Source: Paenibacillus brasilensis
GTDB taxonomy: Bacteria; Bacillota; Bacilli; Paenibacillales; Paenibacillaceae
Reading direction: 5' to 3'
Assembly (NCBI RefSeq): GCF_009363115.1
Contig: NZ_CP045298.1
Span: forward strand, 620,001-684,000
DNA length: 64,000 bases
Below the pieces are notes generated by a model, which saw only the letters and a program-made list of their open reading frames with translations, was not told where the DNA came from and searched no databases. Positions within the stretch are counted from its first letter, which is position 1, and each line of letters starts with the position of its first letter. Positions 10,445 through 18,508 of the stretch are shown one piece after another. The position numbers and the translations under genes are program-made.

Positions 10445-10462
10445 GGTTAATCAACAGGCCTG
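10445..10462 (+). repeat. Solo IS4-type inverted-repeat relic
   Basis: GGTTAATCAACAGGCCTG matches 16 of 18 bases of the right terminal inverted repeat of the IS4-family element at 10929-12176 (GGTTATTCAACAGGCGTG). It stands alone about 480 bp from that element, so it may be a relic end of an older related insertion. Confidence 0.5.
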
Positions 10463-10928
10463 ATAATGAACTTTAAAAACACTATTTTTTTTCATATAAT
10501 TCTCTATAATAATTACTATTTTGAAGCAGTTCCTCATGAGAACCATAAGAAACTATTTTACCATTATTCATCACAATAATTTTATCAAATCTAGTAATGT
10601 TGGCCAATCTATGGGCAATAACTAGAATAGTTGAATCCATCTTAAATAATTTATCAATTACCTTATTCTCCGAAATATTATCTAAGGAACTTGTTGGTTC
10701 ATCCATTAAAATCAATTTGGGGTTCTTTAAAACAGCTCTAGCTATACATAATCGTTGTTTCTGACCACCTGATATATTATTTCCATCCTCAGATATGATT
10801 GTGTCTAATTTTGACGGAAAGCTTTGTACAAACTTTTCTAAATTTGCATTTAAGATAGCTTGTTTGATTTCTTCTCCATCTGCATTACGCCCCATTAATA
10901 TATTTTCTTTAATAGTTCCATTAAATAA

Positions 10929-12176
10929 CACGCCTGTTGAATAACCAAAATAAGTAACTCAATTCATGAAACAAGAGGTGCACTGAAGAAGAACGCGCTG
11001 AATCTGAATCAGCCATTCAACAGGTAAGTTTTGAAGAAGAAATAGACGAGAAAATCGCGCAAAGGAAAGAACGGCATGTTGGGGCCATGAAGTCTGAGCA
11101 GCAACAAATAGCCAATTGAGCAGGACATAGACGATTAGAGCACAGAATAATTGCCCATAGACCGCATTTTCAGTCGTACCAAACAGCGTTGGGATATTCA
11201 AATGTTGCTTGATCCAACGAAAGAAGACTTCAATCTGCCATCGAGCCTTATAGATCTGTGCGATTTGTTCTGCGGTCACCTGCATTAAATCGGTAACCAC
11301 CCGAATTTCCCGACCTTCAAAATCCCGAAACATCACCACACGATGACGTTGTGTGGAACGACACTGAGGGGTTCCCAACTGGCAAGTGATATCCCGAATG
11401 ACGGATGAATCTGGCTTCGTAAGGCGGCGTAGCGCATGAGGCTTTTCCAAATGGACGTTGTCGCGAAGCCGAATGACAAACGATTGTCCATGGGTTTTGA
11501 AGTGATCCAGACGCTCCAGTTTCCCATAAGCACGGTCCATCACCAAAATGTAGTCCGGTTGAGCCAACGCTTCACTCATGGGGCCATCATGCTTGGAGCC
11601 CAGCGTTTCGACCACCTGAAGGGGTTGCCCATTTTCTGCTCGTAAAGCGACATGAAGTTTAATACCTGCACGCTCCCCGTGATAAGGAGCCCAAGGCAAA
11701 CGCGTTTTTCCCACCGTCATCGTGGTTGAATCGATGAGTAATAATTCTTTTGGGAAAGTCAGTTTCCGACGTGCTTCCCGGTTACATTTGCAAACAAGTA
11801 GATGGAAAAGTTCCTTAAATACGGAAAACGGGACTTCGGCGGCTTTGGTTGAAAAGCGTGAGTAGTGGACGACAGGCAAGCCACAGAGAGCCGCATAATC
11901 TACGCTGGATCGATAGCTACCCCATTGTTCCAACGCAGCCATGCACCAGTATTGGAGTAAATGGTACACCGTAAACTTGCGGGCTTTGTCTTCATAACCT
12001 ATTAACTTCACAACCCTTTGAACTTCTTCAGGAGTCAGCATGGATTGAAGGATAGATGTAATCGTGATAGAATTTTTCATGAGATCGTCTTCTTTCGGAT
12101 TCGTTTGGATGGTACCAACGATTCTACAGAAAAGACGATCTTTTTTCTACCATTTTGTGGTTATTCAACAGGCGTG
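10929..12176. mobile_element. IS4-family insertion sequence, complete, with 9-bp target duplication
   Basis: A 1248-bp element with perfect 18-bp terminal inverted repeats, CACGCCTGTTGAATAACC at 10929-10946 and its complement at 12159-12176. The 9-bp direct repeat ATTAAATAA flanks it at 10920-10928 and 12177-12185. It holds one intact transposase gene. The perfect repeats and target duplication indicate a recent and possibly still mobile insertion into the peptide-exporter gene. Confidence 0.95.
10959..12080 (-). CDS. IS4-family transposase
   Basis: Intact 373-residue DDE transposase. The first catalytic Asp is in LLIDSTTMTV (near residue 117), the second in LVMDRAYG (near 182), and the third site is the IS4 signature Y-R-E-K in YKARWQIEVFFRWIKQHL, with the catalytic Glu and the following Lys. 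The C-terminal helix region IVYVLLNWLF is typical of this family. It fills the element between its inverted repeats. It cuts and pastes its own IS. The length and unbroken frame fit an active enzyme. Confidence 0.93.
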   Translation of the reverse strand: MKNSITITSILQSMLTPEEVQRVVKLIGYEDKARKFTVYHLLQYWCMAALEQWGSYRSSVDYAALCGLPVVHYSRFSTKAAEVPFSVFKELFHLLVCKCNREARRKLTFPKELLLIDSTTMTVGKTRLPWAPYHGERAGIKLHVALRAENGQPLQVVETLGSKHDGPMSEALAQPDYILVMDRAYGKLERLDHFKTHGQSFVIRLRDNVHLEKPHALRRLTKPDSSVIRDITCQLGTPQCRSTQRHRVVMFRDFEGREIRVVTDLMQVTAEQIAQIYKARWQIEVFFRWIKQHLNIPTLFGTTENAVYGQLFCALIVYVLLNWLFVAAQTSWPQHAVLSFARFSRLFLLQNLPVEWLIQIQRVLLQCTSCFMN

Positions 12177-13838
12177 ATTAAATAACATACTTTCTTGCAA
12201 TACAATACCAAGTTGCTTACGATAAAATCTTTTATTCACATTCTGATTATTAATATGTTGATTTCCTACTTTTATAATCCCCTTTGTTGGTTCATATAGA
12301 CCTGCAATTAGCATTAACAATGTTGATTTTCCCGATCCAGACTCTCCAACTACAGCTACTTTTTCCCCACTTTTTATATCAATATTAATTTCTTTTAATA
12401 CATAATCAGAAAAATAATCATATTTAAAAGAAATGTTGTTTAAACTTATATCTCCATTTTGAAGTTTAATATTTTCTACACAATCATCGCGATTCTCTGT
12501 TTTAGAATCAATAATATCCAGTAATTGATTGATATAGATTTTCGCTGCTGATAACTGCAAATAGGAGTTGGCAATTGATAACATTGGTGATAAAAAAGAA
12601 GCTCCCAATGCATTAAAAGCTACAATAGTACCTATACTTAACCCTTCTTCTCTTCCTAATAATATTCCAACTACAAATATTATCAATGAATAGGTTACTT
12701 GAATTGTTGATGGAATATTCCCAAGAACTGAGTCTATCCGAGCTTTCTCCTTCTCCAATTGGAGTTGTTTTTCAAACCCAATAGCCCATTTATTAAATGT
12801 CTCTTCCTCAGCACCAACAGCTTTAATTGTCGAAATATTACTAACAATTTCGCCAGTGATATTTTGCACATCCGTTATAGTCGTTATTTGTGTCTGGTTT
12901 TTCCTTATGAGTATTTTAGTATTAAAAATAGAAATACTCACCAAAACAAAGCCTAGAATGACTGTAATTAAAGTAAGCTCAACAGAATAGAACAGCATTA
13001 ATAGAAAATATAAAATGAGGAATACCGCATCAATAAATAGACTTATCATTTGTGTAGATAGTAATGCTCTAATATATTGATTGCTATTTACTGTAAAGAT
13101 TAACTCGCCTTTTCCTCTACTAACAAAAAATTTTAATGGCAACTTCATTAAATGTGAAACCGTTTTCGATGTTAACATTTTATCAAAATTATTTTGAAAG
13201 AACGTGATAATTCTCATTTTGACTAAAAGAATAATAAAAAGCGATGATAAGAAATAAAACTATAACTAACTTTCTATAATTTTCAATATTATTATAGTTA
13301 TCAATTAGTTGCTTCATATAAATGGGAATATATAGTGTTAATATTTGCATCAAAAAGGAAAACACTATTGTCCATATAAGTGCTTTTCTATTTTCCTTTA
13401 TTATATTCATTAAGCTCTTATTTTTTTTCCGTTTCTTCTTTTCTTTTTTTTTCGACAATAGAACAAATGATAACATTTGAAAATGATCTTTCAAATTCCT
13501 CAGTCGGTATCCTCAGTTTCCCTTTGGCAGGATCGACGATTACTACTTTTTTATTTTTAAACTTTTCAACTATTACAAAATGGTTAGTATTCCAATGAGC
13601 AATAAATGGCTCTTTAATTTCAGCCAATTCTTTTATATTGTTCACTTTCATTGCCTTTGTAGGTACATTGTATTTATGTGAGATTTCAATCATTTGACTC
13701 ACATTAAATCCGCCTGTTGGAACCCCATATATTTCACGAAGCTCAGTCAGTGATATCCCTTGGGCAAAGTAATCAATCATCATAGCCACACATGCAAGAC
13801 CACATTCTGAATGTTCGTAACTTGCAATAAAATTAATT

Positions 13839-14147
13839 TTACTCATGATTCTTTCCTTTTTTAAAATAAATAAAAAGTGCTAACCCACTAATAAATACTG
13901 AATACAAATTAATCAGTTCCGTGTTCTTATAAAATATAGTAATAAACTCTAAAACAACTCCCAGAACCAAACTTCCCATAAAAATATAATCATATTTTGT
14001 TATTTTTGAATTGTACAAAAATAATAGATAACTCAGTATTCCATAAATTAATCCTTGCGATTCACTATTTGTAAATAAAGTAGATACCGAGATTAAAAAA
14101 AATAAGATTAATATTGTAACAACAAATTTTTTATTTAATTTAACCAC
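13839..14147 (-). CDS. Small three-helix membrane protein of the peptide-export operon
   Basis: 102 residues, about three hydrophobic segments (roughly residues 9-26, 30-44 and 54-70, with a further one near 80-95), basic ends and no signal-peptide cleavage site. Its last codons overlap the start of the C39 exporter by 8 bp and its start overlaps the upstream gene by 8 bp, which indicates translational coupling. The family was not recognised. By position it could be an immunity or accessory protein for the exported peptide, but nothing in the sequence proves that. Base composition is AT-rich like the exporter. Confidence 0.7.
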   Translation of the reverse strand: MVKLNKKFVVTILILFFLISVSTLFTNSESQGLIYGILSYLLFLYNSKITKYDYIFMGSLVLGVVLEFITIFYKNTELINLYSVFISGLALFIYFKKGKNHE

Positions 14148-14451
14148 TTGCCTCTACTCCTTTCTTTAGCAATTCATCAATATAATCCTGAAAATTCTCA
14201 CAATTTATCATACCTGACTTAACCCAATACTCAGTTTCACCAGTACTTCGATCCATACTTAATAGCATCATTTGATTTTTACGGTACCTATCAAAAAGAC
14301 TTTCATTAAACTTATTTGAATTTATTTTGCACTCCCAGTTCTTTATAGTTTTAGTTACAAGAAGGGGGAGCTCTTTCTCAACATCTTCTAATAATACTAT
14401 TTCAGAATCTGTTTCTAGACCATCGGGAATAAAATTCGTCAGCTTCACCAT
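14140..14451 (-). CDS. Hypothetical protein, first remaining gene of the peptide-export operon
   Basis: 103 residues, soluble, acidic near residues 10-30 (LETDSEIVLLEDVEKELPLL) and mixed afterwards; contains one Trp-Glu-Cys and a second Cys in MINCENF. No double-glycine leader is visible, so it does not look like a normal C39 substrate. It overlaps the next gene by 8 bp. The ATG at 14451 has only a weak upstream purine stretch, and an IS630 relic begins about 3 bp before it, so the promoter and any earlier genes of the operon have been lost. Family not recognised; a role in peptide biosynthesis is only suggested by context. Confidence 0.65.
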   Translation of the reverse strand: MVKLTNFIPDGLETDSEIVLLEDVEKELPLLVTKTIKNWECKINSNKFNESLFDRYRKNQMMLLSMDRSTGETEYWVKSGMINCENFQDYIDELLKKGVEASG

Positions 14452-14453
14452 AG

Positions 14454-14985
14454 CAACCTATACGCTGGCCAATGCCGACGAGGAGGCGCAGGCTTATTTT
14501 CGCAAGCATACTTTCGCACAACTCAAGAAGCAGGTGGAAGCTGAAGAGATCGATCATCTGGCTGTTTGAAGACGAATCCATGATTCGTTCCTATCAAGCG
14601 CTTCAATACAACTGGTTTCCGCAACGGAAAGCAACGCCAAGTGCCAACGTACGGCAAACATGAAGGCGCCAAGTTATTTGGAGCGATCAACTACGAAACC
14701 GGACAGGTGCATCACCGTGAAGAAGAAAAGGCTGATGTGGAGGCCTTTATTCGCTTCCTCCAAGATCTTCTGGCGGCGTACCCTATCGGGAAGATGGCTA
14801 TGATTCTGGACAACAGCCGGATTCATCATGCCACGGGGTTGCAGCCTTTTTTAAAGGAGCATCCGCGTCTGCAACTCGTCTTTCTGCCGCCTTACAGTCC
14901 AAACCTGAATCCGGTCGAAAGATTATGGTTGTGACTCAAATCCGATGTGGTCAACAACGTCTTTTTTGAGAAGTTTTATAACTCA
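14454..14985 (+). mobile_element. IS630-family transposase relic
   Basis: A plus-strand IS630-type transposase in pieces. LANADEEAQAYFRKH and QVEAEEIDHLAV come first; a frameshift leads to LFEDESMIRSYQALQYNWFP (first catalytic Asp), and another to YGKHEGAKLFGAINYETG, then MILDNSRIHHA (second Asp) and LPPYSPNLNPVERLW (third site). An in-frame TGA follows LW, with LKSDVVNNVFFEKF still readable after it. Both ends are missing. It abuts the truncated start of the peptide-export operon. Confidence 0.88.
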
Positions 14986-15021
14986 ACTATAATGGTTACT
15001 AACAAATATTTTTAAAAAAAT

Positions 15022-15912
15022 CTAAATTTTATACGCCTTCATGACCTTTCTTAGCTCTTTGAATGTAGGGCGTTTGCCGTACATTAAGACGCCAGTACGG
15101 TAGATTTTGGCGGCAAACCAGCCGAAGAACAGAATAGATGCAACCAGAATAGCAAGGGACACCCAGATTTCCAGCAGGGTCGCCCGTTCCAGACCAATTC
15201 GCAGCAACATGACGGTCGGCGAGAAAAATGGGATGTACCCGGCAACCTTGACGAACATCGTGTCAGGTGCGGCGGTGTTGAAGATGCCGATATAAAAGGC
15301 CGCCAGTGACAGTACAGTAATCGGCATCGGCCTGCCTCAGAGGGACTGTTCACTTCTCGGCTGTCCACGGTAACAGGCGTACTAATTTCACGGACTTGCT
15401 CACGGGTCAAGGTATTTCTGCCGATCATGGCATTGACCTTTGCCTCCTGAAGTCCGGTTTGCAGCAATGTGATTACAGCCGGGGACGGCTCTTTTTCAAC
15501 CGATACATACTCTACCTTGGGAAAAGCTTCTCCCGTTGCGGTAGGCCGCGCAAACTCCACATAGCCTTGCAGCTCCCCGTCTTTCAAAGCTAGCTGCATT
15601 GCTGGAGCTTGTGCGTTGTCATAACGCACCCAGATAGCTACCGGGTCGGGCTGAGCCTTCGTAAATTGCTCCATCTGATCCGCGATCTCAGTCTGGCTTC
15701 CGGCGATCAGTCCCAAACGATGATGCTCAGCAGCGAATTTACCGGCCCCCCCCTGCGCCACCCATCCCTTCTCCCTTAAACAAAGAAATCAGATATGGCA
15801 GATTCATGCCAATCGTAATGAGCAATGCCAGTACCAGCGTTGTAATGACAAAAGATTTGGTTCTCGCCTTCTGGCGAAACGTAAAACCGATAACCGTACC
15901 CAGTCTATTCAT
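15022..15912 (-). pseudogene. ABC-2 (NatB-type) transporter permease, frameshifted and internally deleted
   Basis: Three minus-strand frames. 15739-15945 gives MNRLGTVIGFTFRQKARTKSF (true start probably ATG at 15912) and the first transmembrane helix. 15329-15761 gives the large extracytoplasmic domain up to DSREVNSPSEA. 15022-15327 gives only the last helices. The first break is a run of eight G (C at 15746-15753 on the plus strand); seven would join the frames. Between SREVNSPSEA and the last helices several membrane segments expected in NatB/YhaP proteins are absent, so there is a deletion near 15330-15345. The start overlaps the end of an ATPase fragment by 8 bp, the usual NatA-NatB arrangement. 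Not functional. Confidence 0.82.
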
Positions 15913-15991
15913 GAGAATCACCGACCTCTCGTATGAAAATTTCATTCAGCGTAGGCTCTTTAATTTCAAAATGCTCTACATCCGTTTGCTT
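15905..15991 (-). pseudogene. ABC transporter ATPase, C-terminal fragment (NatA-type)
   Basis: Only the last ~28 codons remain: KQTDVEHFEIKEPTLNEIFI, then REVGDSHE and TAG at 15905. The EPTLNEIFI motif is typical of the C-terminus of ABC-2 ATPases. Its upstream part is replaced by an IS5 relic. It overlaps the permease start (ATG at 15912). Confidence 0.75.
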
Positions 15992-15992
15992 T

Positions 15993-16115
15993 TTTTCGGG
16001 CCGGGGGCAGCAGGGGTTCAAGGATATTCCATTCTTCATCCGTTAACTCATATCTTCGTCTCATATTCCTTATTCTACTAGATTTTTACGAGTTGTACAG
16101 TTTGCGTACAGACCC
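15993..16115 (-). mobile_element. IS5-family transposase N-terminal relic with inverted repeat
   Basis: From the ATG at 16062-16064 the minus strand reads MRRRYELTDEEWNILEPLLP, the standard start of IS5-family transposases, and then runs into the ATPase fragment. Upstream of the ATG, GGGTCTGTACGCAAACTG (complement of 16098-16115) matches a typical IS5-group outer end. The rest of the element is gone. Confidence 0.8.
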
Positions 16116-16224
16116 TAGTATAGAAAAAAGGAATATTTTTTCTTTTTACAAAAAACTATTCCCTTTTTGTGAATATTGTTATATGTTAAGTAGGTAACAA
16201 AAACCATTATTTGGATGGATTTCT

Positions 16225-16956
16225 TTGAAAAAGAAAAATATTGCGTTGTTTGCTCTATCAGTAGCCCTATTTTCTGTTCCAGTTGTATCTGTTGCAAATG
16301 CTGAGGTAACTAATTCTAATATTGCTGTTAGTGAGTCAGCTACTTCACAACCCGAAGTAGTTAAAGCCTACATAACTACAGACAGTGGTTTGGAAGAAAT
16401 CTCGTTAAATGAGTATCAAAAACTTCTTTCTCAAGAACAGCCACAGACAGTCACAGCTCAAGTTTATGATAGCGGAAATAAGATTAGTCCAATGGCTGAT
16501 ACTGGTCTTGATTTTGTTTCTAAGCGTAAATTAATTCAGTCCGTATATTATCCTAGCCGATTACAAGTAGATCAGAAAAGCGATGTAACTGACTATATTA
16601 AAAATAAAAGTAAAACTACCACAGTAACCCAAATGGTATCTTGGCAAAAAAGTTTTACGTGGAGTGCGAATATGACCTTTTCTATTAAATGGTCTGACGC
16701 AATAACTCAAGTGCTAGGAGGTGGCTGGTCAACTACTGATTCCTATACTTATTCTAGTTCTCTAACTGTTAAGCCTGGTTATCAAGCAAAACTGCAATTT
16801 ACCCCTCTTTATAAAGTAGTTACAGGAGACCTAGTTGGTTATAATTATGTGGATACGGTATTAGAGCGCATCCGCAATGTTACCATCAAGACCCCTGTTA
16901 AACTTGTGGGTGGTAAAGTACAAGGTGTAATCACTGTAGTAGAAACAAAGCTATAG
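16225..16956 (+). CDS. Secreted beta-rich protein of unknown family
   Basis: 243 residues with a clear Sec signal peptide (KKKNIALFALSVALFSVPVV, cleavage near ANA at 24-27). The linker 28-95 is Ser/Thr/Glu/Gln-rich. The mature part from about 95 is full of alternating Ser, Thr and hydrophobic residues, with SFTWSANMTFSIKWSD and SYTYSSSLTVKPGYQAKLQF, a pattern like the long amphipathic strands of aerolysin/MTX-like pore-formers. That similarity is a pattern impression only and no family is assigned. No cysteines are visible. The start is TTG at 16225 with GGATGG upstream. It is AT-rich and sits alone between an IS5 relic and a terminator that has been invaded by a mobile element. Confidence 0.75.
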   Translation: MKKKNIALFALSVALFSVPVVSVANAEVTNSNIAVSESATSQPEVVKAYITTDSGLEEISLNEYQKLLSQEQPQTVTAQVYDSGNKISPMADTGLDFVSKRKLIQSVYYPSRLQVDQKSDVTDYIKNKSKTTTVTQMVSWQKSFTWSANMTFSIKWSDAITQVLGGGWSTTDSYTYSSSLTVKPGYQAKLQFTPLYKVVTGDLVGYNYVDTVLERIRNVTIKTPVKLVGGKVQGVITVVETKL

Positions 16957-16976
16957 TAATTAATTGATAATGTAAA

Positions 16977-17000
16977 AGAAGAAGGCCTAGTCCTTCTTCT
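16977..17000. terminator. Terminator hairpin, left copy (duplicated by the IS1182-like insertion)
   Basis: GAAGAAGG-CCTAGT-CCTTCTTC hairpin directly after the secreted-protein gene. A nearly identical copy (two mismatches in the loop region) lies at 20459-20482 on the far side of the inserted element, there followed by eight T. Originally this must have been one bidirectional terminator shared by the secreted-protein gene and the convergent small membrane protein gene. Confidence 0.8.
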
Positions 17001-17065
17001 CAGGCTGTCGAGAAAGTCTCGACAGCCTATTTTATGTTGATTTTGTTTAAGACGACACCGCGTTA

Positions 17066-18470
17066 ATGTTGTATAATATAGGTAACTATTGTAGAACGGA
17101 CGGTGTTGATATGCTGCGACCTCATCGAGACAAGCAACAATCTTTTGAATTGGTTTCTCTGGAAGAGCTGGTACCGCAAGATCATCTGCTTCGCAAAGTG
17201 GATAAATATATAGACTTCTCCTTTATTCATGAGAAGGTAAGCATGCTGTATTGTGCGGACAACGGGTGTCCTGCCATTGATCCTACCGTGTTGTTTAAAA
17301 TGATCTTCCTCGGTTATTTCTATGGCATTCGCTCAGAACGGCAGCTTGAGCGGGAGATTCAGACCAACCTGGCCTATCGCTGGTTCCTGGGGCTGGGCTT
17401 AACGGATAAAGTTCCAGACCACACCACCATAAGCTGGAATCGTCGCACTCGCTTTAAAGACACCACGATCTTTCAAGATATCTTCGATGAAATTGTGCTG
17501 CAGGCGATCTCTCACCGAATGGTGGGCGGACGTGTTCTCATCACCGATTCCACACACGTCAAAGCCAATGCCAACAAACACCAGTACACCAAAGAGCGAG
17601 TATTACAGAATACCAAAGACTATATGGATGAGCTGAACGCAGCGGTAAAGGAAGACCGGAGAAACCACGGAAAAAAGCGTTAAAATCCCGAGAGGAAGTG
17701 AACGAAGAAAAAGAAGTGAAAGTGAGCAAAACAGACCCGGACAGCGGTTATATGATCCGTGATGGCAAGCCTGAAGGCTTCTTCTATCTGGACCACCGTA
17801 CGGTGGATATGAAGTACAATCTGATTACCGATGTGCATGTAACGCCGGGGAATGTACATGATTCCGTCCCCTATTGTCCCGTTTGGATCGCCAAAGAGAA
17901 CGTTTTGGTTTTCAAGTCGAAGCCGTTGCACTAGATTCAGGCTATTTAACGACGCCAATTTGCCGAGGTTTGCAAAACCGAAAGATTTTTGCCGTGATTG
18001 CTCATCGAAGATTCCATCCTAAACAAGGACTGTTTCCGAAATGGAAGTTTGAATACGATGCCAAACGCAATGTGTATAGATGCCCAGCTCAACAGGAACT
18101 GTCTTACCGAACGACGGACCGTAAGGGATACAGGCAGTATGCGTCTGACCCAGCCCAGTGTTGGCATTGTCCGCTGCTGGGCCAGTGTACCCAGTCTCAG
18201 AACCACCGTAAAGTGGTGACTCGCCATGTCTGGGAGGACAGCAAAGAATGGGTACGGAGCAACCGGCTGAGCCCATCCGGGAAACAGCTGTACCGCAAAC
18301 GAAAAGAGACGATTGAGCGAAGCTTCGCGGATGCCAAAGAGCTCCATGGGTTTCGCTATTGCCGTTTGCGCGGACTTCCGAACGTCAAGGAACAAGCCCT
18401 TATAACCGCAGCCGTGCAGAACATGAAGAAGATAGCGATTCACCTGGATCGCCTGGAGAAACAGGGGTAA
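17066..18470 (+). pseudogene. IS1182-family transposase, two frameshifts
   Basis: The frame 17066-17683 has the N-terminal part LRPHRDKQQSFELVSLEELV and the first catalytic Asp in LITDSTHVKAN. Frame 17698-17934 has the middle part DGKPEGFFYLDHRT and ITDVHVTPGN (second Asp). Frame 17874-18470 has VALDSGYLTTPI, a CWHCPLLGQC zinc-like motif and IERSFADAKELHG with the catalytic Glu. One missing base in an A run at about 17671-17676 and one missing T near 17873 separate the frames. An intact protein would be about 465 residues. The copy is inactive as read. Confidence 0.88.
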
Positions 18471-18508
18471 CCCCCCGTTTTTCCCAGATACCAGACCATT
18501 ATGATGTA

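Larger units (their letters stand above)
10482..13846 (-). pseudogene. C39 peptidase-containing ABC transporter (bacteriocin/peptide exporter), broken by IS and frameshifts
   Basis: One exporter gene read in pieces on the minus strand. 13418-13846 is the C39 leader peptidase domain, with SECGLAC (Cys15), NHFVIV (His89) and VDPAKG (Asp105). 13189-13494 and 12165-13217 give the membrane domain and the start of the ATPase with Walker A GESGSGKST; 10482-10931 gives the rest with ISGGQKQR and Walker B LILMDEP. Such proteins cut double-glycine leaders and export bacteriocins or lantibiotics. Lesions: an extra base in an A8 run (13421-13428 on the plus strand), an extra base near 13217-13220, and the IS4-family insertion at 10929-12176. 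Removing the IS and one target repeat restores QESMLFNGTIKEN exactly. The gene is AT-rich compared with its neighbours, suggesting transfer. The usual oxyanion-hole Gln six residues before the cysteine is Ser9 here. Confidence 0.88.
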
